A stretch of 38,280 bases of DNA from Enterococcus diestrammenae (lineage in GTDB: Bacteria; Bacillota; Bacilli; Lactobacillales; Enterococcaceae), in the NCBI RefSeq assembly GCF_009933255.1, contig NZ_MAEI01000006.1, forward strand, positions 1-38,280, given 5' to 3'. Under the pieces are notes generated by a model. It was not told the origin of the DNA, searched no databases, and saw nothing but the letters and a program-made list of their open reading frames with translations. Below are positions 1 through 8,470 of this stretch, one piece after another. Made by a program: the position numbers and the translations under genes. Numbering within the stretch: the first letter of the stretch is position 1; each line of letters opens with the position of its first letter.

Positions 1-10
1 TGGTTTATTT

Positions 11-355
11 TCATATAAAATCTGCGAGAAATGGATACAATGCTTGGTATTGTTGCCGCAGTTCTTGCCATTCGCGCCCGCTGAAAAACTCTCGAAATTC
101 TCGGAGAAACAAGATGAGATATGGGCGCTCTTGCCACTGCCTATCCAAATAAATCTCGCGGACTTCCTTGGCGTAGAGCGCTGGACGCAAGGGGGCAACT
201 CGCTCGGTTAACTCAGATAACAGCCGAATCAAGCGTAGGTAGCCGAGAAAGATGATGGGATTACCTTCACCCCAATAATAATAAGTTTTCAGTCGCCGAG
301 CGGTGGTCTCCGGTTTGAAATAGCCGATCTGGTTCATGGTGATGATGAGTTTCAT
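11..355 (-). CDS. Hypothetical protein, 114 aa
   Basis: I do not recognise a family. The ATG at 355 is chosen over an in-frame ATG at 373 because GGAGGA lies about six bases before it. The protein is basic and rich in aromatic residues and Arg (YYYWGEGNP near residue 30, several RE/RQ pairs later), with no signal peptide or clear membrane span; a moderately hydrophobic stretch (IIFLGYLRLIRLL) lies near residues 33-45. It stands alone, divergent from the small membrane-protein gene at 604. The stop codon is inside the window, so the gene is complete. That it is a real gene rests on the good ribosome binding site and open length only. Confidence 0.6.
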   Translation of the reverse strand: MKLIITMNQIGYFKPETTARRLKTYYYWGEGNPIIFLGYLRLIRLLSELTERVAPLRPALYAKEVREIYLDRQWQERPYLILFLREFREFFSGREWQELRQQYQALYPFLADFI

Positions 356-603
356 CTGCACTCCTCCGTTCAATAGTCCCTACAAGAATACATACGCAAA
401 CGTGGTGACTTTCTGTTTTGAAATAAAAAATTTTATCATTCAAAGAAAAGCTAGATTGACTGGCAATTCTCGATGGTTCTAGTTAGTCTGATAAGCAATA
501 AAAATAACGGATTATCCAATTGCTTTTCGGTGACCGTCCCCTCATAATTAATATATATGTCTATCAGTGTAACCACGAGGGTAGCCGAAAGGGGAGATTG
601 GTG

Positions 604-759
604 ATGTCGTCAGATTTTACGATTTATTTGGGTTTGTTTGGTTGGCTTTTTGAGTATGTGTCGAAGATTACGGCAGTGGTGATTGGTATCATGGTTGTTA
701 AAGCATTACGGGGGATTCATAGAGAATTACAAATGAGAAATGAAGGTAGCAGTGAGTAA
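604..759 (+). CDS. Small single-span membrane protein, 51 aa
   Basis: A short gene with GGGGAG at 591-596, seven bases before ATG 604; a GTG at 601 is an alternative. The protein has one hydrophobic span (about residues 8-29, containing YLGLFGWLFEYVSK and AVVIGIMVV) followed by a short charged tail (LRGIHRELQMRNEGSSE), so a type of small membrane-anchored protein with a cytoplasmic C-terminus is likely. No family recognised. It is followed by a strong terminator at 829-857 and looks monocistronic. Its 5' region (480-600) is AT-rich but I could not fix a promoter. Toxin-like or regulatory roles are possible for such proteins but nothing here shows it. Confidence 0.6.
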   Translation: MSSDFTIYLGLFGWLFEYVSKITAVVIGIMVVKALRGIHRELQMRNEGSSE

Positions 760-828
760 TCGATAGCTGCTGGTGTAAGTCTGTCTAAATAGGAAAGCAA
801 ATCGAAATCAAAGAAATAAGCGCACTTC

Positions 829-857
829 AAAACGCAGGAGCCACCTCCTGCGTTTTT
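829..857 (+). terminator. Rho-independent terminator, probably bidirectional
   Basis: A perfect stem of about 12 bp (core ACGCAGGAG / CTCCTGCGT) with a CCAC loop, followed by TTTTT at 853-857. The minus strand also ends in four T residues, so it may stop transcription from both sides. It closes the 604-759 gene. Confidence 0.85.
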
Positions 858-882
858 CGATATCCTAAATTTTCCAATAGAA

Positions 883-910
883 AAACCGCCTGTCAAAAGA
901 CAGACGGTTT
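883..910 (-). terminator. Rho-independent terminator of rpmB
   Basis: Read on the minus strand: stem AAACCG-x-CTGTC / GACAG-x-CGGTTT with a four-base loop, running into a T-tract (TTTTT). It starts 14 bases past the rpmB stop codon. Confidence 0.85.
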
Positions 911-923
911 GAAGGTCGTAAGA

Positions 924-1112
924 TTAAACGCGCTCAACTTTTCCTGATTTCAAAGCACGAGCTGAAACCCAAACTTTCTTAGGTTTACCATCGATTAATA
1001 CGCGGACTTTTTGCAAGTTAGGTTTAACTGTGCGTTTTGTCGCGTTCAGCGCATGGGAGCGGTTATTTCCACTTTTTGTTTTACGTCCTGTAAAGTAACA
1101 AACTTTAGCCAT
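924..1112 (-). CDS. rpmB: 50S ribosomal protein L28
   Basis: Encodes the 62-residue large-subunit ribosomal protein bL28. The sequence is typical of Firmicutes: [12 protein letters not shown] at the start, [15 protein letters not shown] in the middle, and [17 protein letters not shown] at the end. Only one cysteine is present (Cys5), so it is not the four-cysteine zinc-binding form. Length equals the usual family length. A strong AAAGGAGG site precedes the ATG and an extended -10 promoter lies about 60 bases upstream. The gene is monocistronic and divergent from the asp23-fakA block, an arrangement common in this phylum. Confidence 0.97.
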   Translation of the reverse strand: MAKVCYFTGRKTKSGNNRSHALNATKRTVKPNLQKVRVLIDGKPKKVWVSARALKSGKVERV

Positions 1113-1170
1113 GTTAATTGTTCCTCCTTTGCCTTGATGTCAGAGCGCATAATTTCGCTCATACCAAAAG

Positions 1171-1199
1171 AATTTATCACATTTCGCTAAGTTTTGCAA
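1171..1199 (-). promoter_or_regulatory. Promoter of rpmB
   Basis: On the minus strand: -35 TTGCAA (1194-1199), 17-base spacer, -10 TAAATT (1171-1176) preceded by TG one base upstream (extended -10). Confidence 0.7.
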
Positions 1200-1316
1200 G
1201 TAGATTTGATGGGAAAGATTGACAATCTGGGGGAAACCATGTAAATTATACTGCGTTGTATGCTAGAAAAGGCCGGTTTTCTCTGATGGACTCGGCTTTT
1301 ATTTAAAGCATGGCTA

Positions 1317-1325
1317 TGATAGAAT
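1317..1325 (+). promoter_or_regulatory. Extended -10 promoter, likely for the Asp23-family gene
   Basis: TG-A-TAGAAT at 1317-1325, about 130 bases before the start codon. The -35 is poor (TTTATT region around 1298-1303). A partial hairpin GCCG...CGGC lies just upstream (1272-1296). Confidence 0.5.
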
Positions 1326-1456
1326 ACTATAGAAGAAACAGGTGCTTAAATGTAGCGAGGGGGAATCTTCGCTTTTTTTGAGTATCAGCAGCAATCGGTA
1401 GTAAAGAAAACCAAGCAAGGTTTAGCAAAACGATATCAGCAAGGAGGCTATTTTTC

Positions 1457-1819
1457 ATGGCTGTCAAAATCAAGACACAAGCAGGAACGATTGAAATCAC
1501 CAATGATGTCATCGCGACTGTGGTAGGCGGTGCAGCGACGGATGTATTCGGAATCGTGGGCATGGCCAGCAAGAAACAAATCAAAGACAATATCAATGAA
1601 ATTTTAAAACGTGAAAACTATTCCAAAGGCATCGTGGTTCGTCAAGAAGAAAACGGCATCGCAGTGGATGTCTATACCATCGTCAGCTACGGTACGAAGA
1701 TCTCCGAGGTCTCTCGCAACGTGCAGGAAAAAGTAAAATACAACTTGGAAACGATGCTAGGCGTGACGGCAAATTCTGTCAATGTCTTTGTCCAAGGCGT
1801 CCGAGTATTGCCTGACTAG
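1457..1819 (+). CDS. Asp23/Gls24 family envelope stress response protein (YloU-like)
   Basis: A 120-residue Asp23/Gls24-family protein of the YloU type. The start has AAGGAGG about ten bases upstream. The family hallmark is visible: an N-terminal strand region (KIKTQAGTIEITNDVIATVV), then GGAATDVFGIVGMASK, and a C-terminal KVKYNLETMLGVTANSVNVFVQGVR stretch. Members are small cytoplasmic or membrane-associated proteins linked to envelope stress; their biochemical role is unclear. Position next to fakA (yloV) is the conserved yloU-yloV pair of Firmicutes, although here the two are 284 bases apart, further than I would expect for simple cotranslation. Confidence 0.92.
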   Translation: MAVKIKTQAGTIEITNDVIATVVGGAATDVFGIVGMASKKQIKDNINEILKRENYSKGIVVRQEENGIAVDVYTIVSYGTKISEVSRNVQEKVKYNLETMLGVTANSVNVFVQGVRVLPD

Positions 1820-2103
1820 CAAGGGGCAGGCGACGATCAGGTACCAACCACCGACAGATAGGTATTATAAAAATGTCTGGCTTCTCCAACTAGCTCTCTT
1901 CGAATATTAAATCGAAACTGATTCATGATAAAGAACATCATGTGTCGTTTCCGCCTTAATTCTCGAGAGCTGAAGGAGTTTGTTCAGCCTTTCTTAGCTG
2001 TTGGGTGATTTTTTGGTAGTGAAGTCGTGTTTGCACCTTCATGTGGGAGCGAGTGTTGCCGGCTACAAGTGTGGCTGTGCAATCGATTTGAAGGAGGATT
2101 ACT
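1820..2103. other. Gap between Asp23-family gene and fakA
   Basis: No gene seen. One short hairpin (GCTGAA 1969-1974 / TTCAGC 1983-1988, loop of eight) followed by CTTTCTT could act as a weak terminator. No convincing promoter for fakA was found, so cotranscription from the 1317 promoter is possible. An open frame starting near 2001 overlaps fakA in another frame and has no family signature. Confidence 0.4.
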
Positions 2104-3792
2104 GTGAATCAAAGGAAGATCACTGCCGGCCAGTTTTCAGAAATGGTACAGGCAGGCGCAAGTCGTTTACAAGTCAATGCTGAGTATGTCAACTCATTGA
2201 ACGTTTTCCCAGTGCCAGATGGCGATACCGGGACCAATATGAACATGTCGATGCAATCTGGTGCCAAAGCGGTAGCGGATTCCCCGTCTGAAAAAGTCGG
2301 TGAATTGGCGCAAGTTTTAGCACGAGGTTTATTGATGGGGGCGCGAGGAAACTCTGGGGTTATTTTGTCCCAATTGTTCCGCGGGTTCTCAAAACATGTG
2401 TTAGAAGCAGATGAATTAGATGCCAAATTATTGGCACAAGCCTTCACTCACGGGGTGGAAACGGCTTATAAAGCGGTGATGAAACCAGTGGAAGGGACCA
2501 TCTTGACAGTCGCTCGGGTGGCAGCTGAATTTGGTGAACGCAAAGCCGAAGAAACCGCTGACGTGGTGGAAGTGATGAAGGCTGTTGTTTCCGGTGGCAA
2601 ACGGGCGTTGGCGAAAACCCCTGATCTATTGCCAGTCTTGAAAGAAGTCGGTGTCGTGGATAGTGGCGGTCAAGGACTATTGTATGTTTACGAAGGCTTT
2701 TTGGCAGCTCTCACTGGGGAATTCCAAGCAGATGAAGCCTTTGAACCAACCCCGGCTGCCATGGATGAAATGGTCAATGCCGAACATCATCGTAGCGTCC
2801 AAGGACAAATGTCCACAGAAGACATCAAATTTGGCTATTGTACTGAAATCATGGTGAAAATCGGTGAAGGACCAACTGTCGATGATACCTTTGATTATGA
2901 TACATTCCGCAATTATTTAGATGGTATCGGGGATTCGTTATTGGTGGTGAACGATGATGAAATCATCAAAGTCCATGTTCATACCGAACATCCTGGCGAA
3001 GTCATGAACTACGGCCAAAAATTTGGGTCCTTAGTGAAAGTCAAAGTGGACAATATGCGTTTGCAACATGAAACCATCTTGGAACACGACCATCAAGTGG
3101 AATCTTTTGCCGGTGACAACACTCCAGCTCCTCGGGTCCCTTACGCGGTGATTGCTATTGCAGCCGGCGAAGGGGTTGGCGAACTCTTCAAGAGCTTAGG
3201 GGCTAGTCAGATCATCAATGGTGGTCAAACCATGAACCCAAGTACCGAAGACATTTTGAAAGCTGTGGAAGAAGCCAATGCCGACAAAGTGATTATCTTA
3301 CCAAATAATAAAAACATCTTCATGGCAGCTGACCAAGCCGCAGAAGTCGCGGATGTTCCTGTAGCTGTCGTACCAGCACGGACGATTCCACAAGGGATGA
3401 CGGCAATGTTAGCCTTCAACGATCAAGTGGAATTGGCTGAAAACAAAGAAGCCATGACGGAAGCGTTGGCTGGCGTGGTCTCAGGTTCTGTTACCCATGC
3501 GATCCGCAATACTTCAATTGATGGAGTTGCCATCACAGAAGGAGACTTTATCGGGATGGTGGACGGCAAAATCGTCGTTTCTGAAAAAGAACGGGTTCAA
3601 ACGGCCATCGATACACTGACGAAGATGATCCAAGAAGATACTGAAATCATCACGATCATCTTTGGGGATGAAGCTGATGAGAAAGAAGCACAACGTATCG
3701 CGGATCAATTGATGACGACTCATGAAGATTTGGAAGTCGAAATTCATCAAGGGGATCAACCGGTTTATCCTTACTTGTTTGCTGCTGAATAA
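2104..3792 (+). CDS. fakA: Fatty acid kinase ATP-binding subunit (DAK2/DegV fusion, YloV)
   Basis: A 562-residue YloV-family protein. The N-terminal DhaL-like kinase domain (about residues 8-205) has the nucleotide/Mg site NVFPVPDGDTGTNM (33-46, with Asp39 and Asp41) and MGARGNSGVILSQ (78-90). The middle and C-terminal parts match the YloV/FakA C-terminal region that engages FakB. FakA phosphorylates fatty acids held by FakB; the acyl phosphate feeds PlsX/PlsY, so location near plsX and acpP is functionally coherent. GTG start with AAGGAGG seven bases upstream. No FakB (DegV) gene is in the window. Length is close to the family norm (about 550). Confidence 0.93.
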   Translation: MNQRKITAGQFSEMVQAGASRLQVNAEYVNSLNVFPVPDGDTGTNMNMSMQSGAKAVADSPSEKVGELAQVLARGLLMGARGNSGVILSQLFRGFSKHVLEADELDAKLLAQAFTHGVETAYKAVMKPVEGTILTVARVAAEFGERKAEETADVVEVMKAVVSGGKRALAKTPDLLPVLKEVGVVDSGGQGLLYVYEGFLAALTGEFQADEAFEPTPAAMDEMVNAEHHRSVQGQMSTEDIKFGYCTEIMVKIGEGPTVDDTFDYDTFRNYLDGIGDSLLVVNDDEIIKVHVHTEHPGEVMNYGQKFGSLVKVKVDNMRLQHETILEHDHQVESFAGDNTPAPRVPYAVIAIAAGEGVGELFKSLGASQIINGGQTMNPSTEDILKAVEEANADKVIILPNNKNIFMAADQAAEVADVPVAVVPARTIPQGMTAMLAFNDQVELAENKEAMTEALAGVVSGSVTHAIRNTSIDGVAITEGDFIGMVDGKIVVSEKERVQTAIDTLTKMIQEDTEIITIIFGDEADEKEAQRIADQLMTTHEDLEVEIHQGDQPVYPYLFAAE

Positions 3793-3831
3793 TTGAAATC
3801 GTGGGTGTTTACGCCTGTTGTATAAACTAGC

Positions 3832-3876
3832 CAAACCGCTGGGAGTCTTCTGATCAAGAGGATTGCCAGCGGTTTG
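3832..3876 (+). terminator. Long hairpin after fakA, probable terminator
   Basis: Perfect 11 bp stem (CAAACCGCTGG / CCAGCGGTTTG) enclosing 23 bases that can pair further (TCTT...AAGA). It lies 40 bases past the fakA stop. The run after it (ATTGCTTGCTTT) is only partly T-rich, so termination strength is uncertain. Confidence 0.5.
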
Positions 3877-3986
3877 ATTGCTTGCTTTGGAAAATGGTGG
3901 CGTGGCGAAAATGGTGAAATTTGGCGGTAATCTTTTTTATGCAAACTAGTTATGTTGAGAATAGTTTATGGATTGATTTGCCAAAA

Positions 3987-4050
3987 GGTTGTCCTTGCTT
4001 GAGGAGAAATCCTCGGGTGGTAGTGGGATTCTCCGAAAGCAAAGACAACC
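3987..4050 (+). other. Structured leader region upstream of recG
   Basis: GGTTGTC-C-TTGCTT (3987-4000) pairs with AAGCAA-A-GACAACC (4037-4050): 13 pairs around one mismatch. Inside, two foldings compete: a hairpin GAGGA-GAAA-TCCTC (4001-4014, GNRA loop), or GGAGAA (4003-4008) with TTCTCC (4029-4034). It begins 150 bases before the recG start. No T-tract follows, so it is not an ordinary terminator. Function unknown. Confidence 0.5.
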
Positions 4051-4137
4051 GACCCCTAGCTTAGCAACAGTTTTTCACACAGTTTTATGGTAAAGTCTAG
4101 ACAGTTGGATACTATGATAAAAACGAGGAGGGAGACC

Positions 4138-6171
4138 ATGACAGACTTGTCGCAATCGGTGCAATTTTTGAAAGGTGTGGGGGAGGCGCGGGCGCAAAAT
4201 CTCGCCACGCTAGGGATTGAGACGATTGAGGATTTGCTGGGCTACTATCCTTTTCGTTATGAAGATATTCAAGAACGGCGAATAGAAGAGATTGACGATC
4301 AGGAAAAAGTCACCATCAAAGGCGTGGTGGTGGCCCCCCCGGTAGTCACTCGTTTTGGTTACAAAAAATCGCTGTTGAAGTTTCGCATGATGCAAGACCA
4401 TGCTGTTTTCAATGTTTCCTTTTTCAACCAACCCTATTTAAAAGATAAAGTCGTGCTGGGGGAAGACTTGGCGGTTTATGGCAAATGGGATGCAAAGAAA
4501 ATGGCGCTGACGGGGATGAAAATCCTGGGTAGTGGGCAACAAGGAGATTTTGCGCCGATTTACCATGTGTCCCAAAAAGTGAAACAGAAAACCTTGATTC
4601 CCTTGATTCGCCAAGCCTTTACCGACTTTGGTGACCAAATCAATGAAAATTTGCCACGATCATTAAGGGAAAAATATCGCTTGATGGACCGCCACGATGC
4701 CATGTTTGCCATGCATTTTCCAAAAAATCCGGCAGAACACCATCAAGCCAAGCGTCGGGTAGTCTTCGAGGAGTTTTTCCTGTTCCAAATGAAGCTGCAG
4801 GGCTTGAAGCAGCAGGAGAAATCCACGGCAAACGGCTTGGCGATTCAATACGACAATACTCGTTTGAAGCAATTTATCAGCAAGTTGCCTTTCCAACTCA
4901 CTGACGCCCAAAAACGGGTAACCAATGAAATTTGTAGGGATTTAAAAAGTCCGCAACACATGCAACGCCTGCTCCAAGGGGACGTGGGGAGTGGGAAAAC
5001 CGTGGTGGCGGCGATTGTCCTCTATGCTACGGTGACGGCTGGTTTTCAGGGGGCTTTGATGGTGCCTACTGAAATCCTTGCCCAGCAACATATGGAAAGT
5101 CTGAATGGCTTGTTTGATCCGTTAGAAGTTCGCGTGGCATTATTGACAGGTTCCACTCCTACCAAAGAGCGGAAAAGTATTTTGGCGGAGCTAGCTGCCG
5201 GAGAGATCGACATCGTCGTGGGCACGCACGCCTTGATCCAAGAAGGGGTGGTCTTTCGCAACCTCGGCTTGGTGATTACCGATGAGCAGCACCGGTTTGG
5301 TGTCAATCAGCGGCGCGTATTGCGGGAAAAAGGCTGGCGCCCAGATGTTTTATTTATGACCGCCACCCCGATTCCTCGGACTTTGGCTATCACCGCTTAT
5401 GGAGAGATGGATGTTTCCATCATCGATGAGTTGCCAGCGGGGCGGATTCCCATCGAGACTCGGTGGGTACGACCAGGTCAGCTGGATAGTGTCTTGGATT
5501 GGAGTTTCCGAGAACTATCGGCAGGTCATCAGATGTATGTGATTTGTCCCTTGATTGAAGAATCTGAAATGCTGGATGTCAAAAACGCCACCGAAATTTA
5601 CGAACACTTAAAAGCTTTTTATGCCAAACAAGAGTACCAAGTCGGCCTGCTTCATGGGCGCATGAAAAATCAGGAAAAAGAAGCTATCATGGAAGAATTT
5701 AAAGATGGCAAAACAAAAATTCTGGTCTCCACGACGGTTATCGAAGTCGGCGTCAATGTGCCCAATGCGACGGTCATGCTGATCATGGATGCCGATCGTT
5801 TCGGACTGGCCCAGCTGCACCAGTTGCGGGGACGGGTGGGTCGCGGGGCAGAAGCTTCCTACTGTATCCTCGTGGCTGATCCGAAAAATGAATACGGTCA
5901 GGAACGGATGAAAATCATGACCGAGACTAATAACGGCTTTGTCTTGAGTGAAAAAGACCTGGAATTACGAGGTCCAGGGGAAGTCTTTGGTTTCCGTCAA
6001 TCGGGCCTACCCCAGTTTGTGGCGGGGGATTTGGTGGCGGATGCGACGATTTTGGAAGTCGCCAGAGAAGAAGCTGCCGCTATTTGGCAGCTGCCCAATT
6101 GGCAAGTGTTGCCAGAATATCAAGGGTTAGCACAAGTTTTAGCTGCACCGGAGAAACAATTTTTTGACTGA
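4138..6171 (+). CDS. recG: ATP-dependent DNA helicase RecG
   Basis: Superfamily 2 helicase that remodels stalled forks and branched DNA. The 677-residue protein has the N-terminal wedge/OB domain (about 1-230), then helicase motifs: Walker A GDVGSGKT (281-288), motif II DEQHRFG (382-388), motif III MTATPIPR (407-414), and the C-terminal LHQLRGRVGRG and ELRGPGEVFG motifs. ATG 4138 is preferred over ATG 4087 because GAGGAGGGAG lies directly upstream and the product then begins like other RecG proteins (MTDLSQSVQFLKGVG). A terminator-like hairpin separates it from plsX. Sequence is complete with no missing motif. Confidence 0.97.
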   Translation: MTDLSQSVQFLKGVGEARAQNLATLGIETIEDLLGYYPFRYEDIQERRIEEIDDQEKVTIKGVVVAPPVVTRFGYKKSLLKFRMMQDHAVFNVSFFNQPYLKDKVVLGEDLAVYGKWDAKKMALTGMKILGSGQQGDFAPIYHVSQKVKQKTLIPLIRQAFTDFGDQINENLPRSLREKYRLMDRHDAMFAMHFPKNPAEHHQAKRRVVFEEFFLFQMKLQGLKQQEKSTANGLAIQYDNTRLKQFISKLPFQLTDAQKRVTNEICRDLKSPQHMQRLLQGDVGSGKTVVAAIVLYATVTAGFQGALMVPTEILAQQHMESLNGLFDPLEVRVALLTGSTPTKERKSILAELAAGEIDIVVGTHALIQEGVVFRNLGLVITDEQHRFGVNQRRVLREKGWRPDVLFMTATPIPRTLAITAYGEMDVSIIDELPAGRIPIETRWVRPGQLDSVLDWSFRELSAGHQMYVICPLIEESEMLDVKNATEIYEHLKAFYAKQEYQVGLLHGRMKNQEKEAIMEEFKDGKTKILVSTTVIEVGVNVPNATVMLIMDADRFGLAQLHQLRGRVGRGAEASYCILVADPKNEYGQERMKIMTETNNGFVLSEKDLELRGPGEVFGFRQSGLPQFVAGDLVADATILEVAREEAAAIWQLPNWQVLPEYQGLAQVLAAPEKQFFD

Positions 6172-6231
6172 TGAGAGATGACCGACAGAAGGGCTACTAG
6201 TGCGGGGTTCGATGGGTTTTCGCTGCTTCAT

Positions 6232-6254
6232 CAACCAAATCTGGTTGTTTTTTT
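6232..6254 (+). terminator. Terminator between recG and plsX
   Basis: CAACCA (6232-6237), AATC loop, TGGTTG (6242-6247), then seven T residues. Short stem but good T-tract; it would reduce readthrough from recG into plsX. Confidence 0.65.
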
Positions 6255-6329
6255 AGAAGGGATATTGTAAAGTTGGAAAGAAAGCAAACACCTACTAGCC
6301 CGCTAGTGGGAGGAGTGGAGGAAAGCGCA

Positions 6330-7340
6330 ATGATGAAAATCGCAGTGGATGCGATGGGTGGGGATAATGCTCCGAAAGCCATCGTGGAAGGAGTGGTTTT
6401 GGCAAAAAAACAATTTCCCGACATCCAGTTTCAACTATACGGTAAAGAAGCCGAAATCAAGAAATACTTAGATGATGAAAACAATATAACGATTATCCAT
6501 ACAGACGAAAAAATCAATAGTGATGACGAACCGGTTAAAGCAATCCGCCGTAAGAAAAACGCGTCGATGGTCTTAGCAGCACAAGCGGTGAAAAATGGTG
6601 AAGCAGATGCGATTTTTTCGGCCGGTAACACCGGAGCTTTGTTAGCGGCTGGTTTATTTATCATCGGTCGGATCAAGGGAATCGAACGCCCTGGTTTGAT
6701 GTCTACTTTACCAGTGATGGGCAAGACGACAGGCTTTGATATGTTAGACCTAGGTGCCAATGCCGACAATAAAGCCGAGCACCTGCATCAATATGCGATT
6801 TTGGGTTCGTTTTACGCCCGCAATGTCCGCAATATCCAAAACCCACGAGTCGGTCTGTTGAACAACGGGACAGAAGAAACAAAAGGTAGCGAATTAACGA
6901 AAAAAGCCTACCAATTGTTGGCCGCTGAACCAGCTATCAACTTTATCGGCAATGTGGAAGCGCGAGAGCTCCTAAACGGTGCTGCGGATGTAGTGGTCAC
7001 CGATGGCTTCACCGGCAATGCCGTCTTGAAGTCGATTGAAGGAACGGCGTTAAATCTGATGGCGTTACTAAAAGAGGCCATTAAAAGTTCTGGTACAAAA
7101 GGTAAAATCGGGGCTCTTTTTCTGAAAGACAGCCTGTATACACTGAAAGATGCTTTGGATTATTCCCGATATGGCGGAGCAGTCCTCTTTGGCTTGAAGG
7201 CACCGGTCATCAAGACTCACGGGGCGACGGGTCCTGAGGCGGTAGCCAACACCATCAAACAGATTCACACGATGCTGGAAACCGACGTAGTAAACGAATT
7301 GGTGAAACAGTTTGAAATTCAGCCGCCAGCAGAAGGCTAG
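6330..7340 (+). CDS. plsX: Phosphate acyltransferase PlsX
   Basis: Converts acyl-ACP and phosphate to acyl-phosphate, the donor for PlsY, in membrane phospholipid synthesis; peripheral membrane enzyme. The product (336 aa from ATG 6330, 335 from ATG 6333) begins [17 protein letters not shown], the family start, and has [25 protein letters not shown] and [14 protein letters not shown] motifs. GGAGG at 6317-6321 supports the start at 6330; an upstream in-frame ATG would lack a site. A hairpin (CCTACTAG 6291-6298 / CTAGTGGG 6303-6310, one G-T pair, CCCG loop) lies just before the ribosome binding site. I saw no FabT or FapR operator. The next gene, acpP, encodes the carrier of its substrate. Confidence 0.97.
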   Translation: MMKIAVDAMGGDNAPKAIVEGVVLAKKQFPDIQFQLYGKEAEIKKYLDDENNITIIHTDEKINSDDEPVKAIRRKKNASMVLAAQAVKNGEADAIFSAGNTGALLAAGLFIIGRIKGIERPGLMSTLPVMGKTTGFDMLDLGANADNKAEHLHQYAILGSFYARNVRNIQNPRVGLLNNGTEETKGSELTKKAYQLLAAEPAINFIGNVEARELLNGAADVVVTDGFTGNAVLKSIEGTALNLMALLKEAIKSSGTKGKIGALFLKDSLYTLKDALDYSRYGGAVLFGLKAPVIKTHGATGPEAVANTIKQIHTMLETDVVNELVKQFEIQPPAEG

Positions 7341-7380
7341 CAATCTTAATGCAATCTTTGTAATAATTTTGCAAAATAGC

Positions 7381-7409
7381 TAGACAAACAAAATGAAAAA
7401 AAGTACAAT
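7381..7409 (+). promoter_or_regulatory. Promoter of acpP
   Basis: -35 TAGACA (7381-7386), 17-base spacer, -10 TACAAT (7404-7409), about 50 bases before the acpP start. It gives acpP expression independent of plsX, sensible for an abundant carrier protein. Confidence 0.7.
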
Positions 7410-7461
7410 GTCTTGTAGCTATCTTTACTTTTGTCAGTCAAACGCGTGGAGGTGAATGCAA

Positions 7462-7707
7462 TTGACCCGTGAAGAAGTATTTAAAAAAGTAGCCAACGTA
7501 ATCGCAAATCACTTTGAAGTGGATGCGGCAACAGTGACGGATCCCATGAGTATCAAAGATGATCTCAATGCCGATTCTATCAGTGTCATGGAATTTGTAT
7601 TGGAATTGGAAGATGAATTTGGTACCGAGATTTCCGATGAAGACGCAGAACAAATCCAAACAGTTGGTGGCGCAGTAGATTATATCTACAGTCACTTGAA
7701 CAAGTAA
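7462..7707 (+). CDS. acpP: Acyl carrier protein
   Basis: Carries growing acyl chains on a phosphopantetheine arm during fatty acid synthesis. The attachment motif reads NADSISVMEF, with the modified serine at residue 39 (DSI instead of the more usual DSL), followed by the acidic ELEDEFGTEISDEDAEQI helix region. I place the start at TTG 7462 (81 aa): GGAGG at 7448-7452 is nine bases upstream, whereas ATG 7456 would leave a spacing of only three. The difference is two residues. Own promoter at 7381 and own terminator at 7714 frame the gene. Confidence 0.93.
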   Translation: MTREEVFKKVANVIANHFEVDAATVTDPMSIKDDLNADSISVMEFVLELEDEFGTEISDEDAEQIQTVGGAVDYIYSHLNK

Positions 7708-7713
7708 GTAGTT

Positions 7714-7740
7714 GAGTCGCAGAGATGCGGCTCTTTTTTT
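7714..7740 (+). terminator. Terminator of acpP
   Basis: GAGTCGC / GCGGCTC stem (one G-T pair), loop AGAGAT, then seven T residues. Confidence 0.9.
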
Positions 7741-7830
7741 ATACATTGTTTTATAAGTTTTAATCGATGGAAAATCCCATTTTACTAAGGGTCACAGAGA
7801 ATTTCAGACTACTTTTTCGATGGCACAAAA

Positions 7831-7959
7831 ATGGTGGAACTTAGCGATTTAGGAATTGCAATAGCTGTAGCTGGACTGGGAGGAAGACAAGAAAAGGGTT
7901 GGCTTGTTTCTACTATAGAAGATAGAATGGGAGAAGGCCTTATCACCGGAGCTAACTAA
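7831..7959 (+). CDS. Doubtful small ORF, 42 aa
   Basis: An open frame starting ATGGTGGAACTT and ending GGAGCTAACTAA. The product would be a hydrophobic N-terminal part (LGIAIAVAGLGG) followed by a polar part ending in GLITGAN. No ribosome binding site is visible upstream and no family is recognised. It could be noise, a decayed gene fragment, or a small peptide gene. Confidence 0.15.
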   Translation: MVELSDLGIAIAVAGLGGRQEKGWLVSTIEDRMGEGLITGAN

Positions 7960-8132
7960 ACGTTATCTAGCTGAACCTCCGCGGTAATCAGAGTTTCTTC
8001 TGTTTGGTGGGGTTCTTTGGGGTGGTGACGAGCATTAACGAGAATTTGGTAGGCGCTTGTTCGTAGTTCGCTGAAAATCTTCTTTAAAAAATCCTCGTTA
8101 ACCCAAATGCAGGGGCGTATAAGGGGTATCAT
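7956..8132 (-). CDS. Possible small ORF or gene remnant, 58 aa
   Basis: Read on the minus strand, an ATG at 8132 opens 58 codons: MIPLIRPCIWVNEDFLKK then FSELRTSAYQILVNARHH, a proline/His/Glu segment, and VQLDNV before TAG. The residue mix looks protein-like. The site before the start is weak (CAGG) and no family is recognised. It converges with, and overlaps by four bases, the doubtful ORF at 7831. It may be the tail of a degraded gene. Confidence 0.3.
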   Translation of the reverse strand: MIPLIRPCIWVNEDFLKKIFSELRTSAYQILVNARHHPKEPHQTEETLITAEVQLDNV

Positions 8133-8246
8133 TGCCTGAATAATCGCTATTTATTCGCTTTTTTCTTTGTTTCACCCACCTTTTTTGATAAATCAAGTCT
8201 GTTCTTGTAGACAGTGGCGGTTTTTTTGATTACAATTAACTTTAGA

Positions 8247-8261
8247 TATTTTCGGAAAATT
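8247..8261. promoter_or_regulatory. CodY-like box 1
   Basis: TATTTTCGGAAAATT matches the known CodY consensus AATTTTCWGAAAATT at 13 of 15 positions by eye. It lies about 290 bases upstream of the opp -35. Confidence 0.5.
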
Positions 8262-8449
8262 TGGTTTGTTCTAAATAAAATACCTTTATTAAAAAGTCGG
8301 TTTTTTTAACAAGGGCATTTTTAGGAAATTCTTATTTTTTTATTATTTGCTAGTGAATAGCTAAAAAATTCACGATTTTATTTTTTACATTTGGATTTTA
8401 ATAATTATAAAATCCCTTTATCTACACCATTGAAACGAAAGCGGTGCAG

Positions 8450-8464
8450 AATTTTCTGAAACAT
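8450..8464. promoter_or_regulatory. CodY-like box 2
   Basis: AATTTTCTGAAACAT matches the CodY consensus at 13 of 15 positions, the first twelve without a break. About 70 bases upstream of the opp -35. CodY control of oligopeptide transporters by branched-chain amino acids is established in lactic acid bacteria. Confidence 0.6.
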
Positions 8465-8470
8465 TGTGAA

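Noticed and set aside
2001..2183. Open frame overlapping the start of fakA
   Set aside because: Different frame from fakA, no ribosome binding site, Cys/His-rich product without a family, and it ends inside fakA.
7831..7959. 42-codon frame with a GG site considered as a class II bacteriocin precursor
   Set aside because: The segment before GG is hydrophobic, unlike the hydrophilic leaders of that class, and no export genes or ribosome binding site are present.
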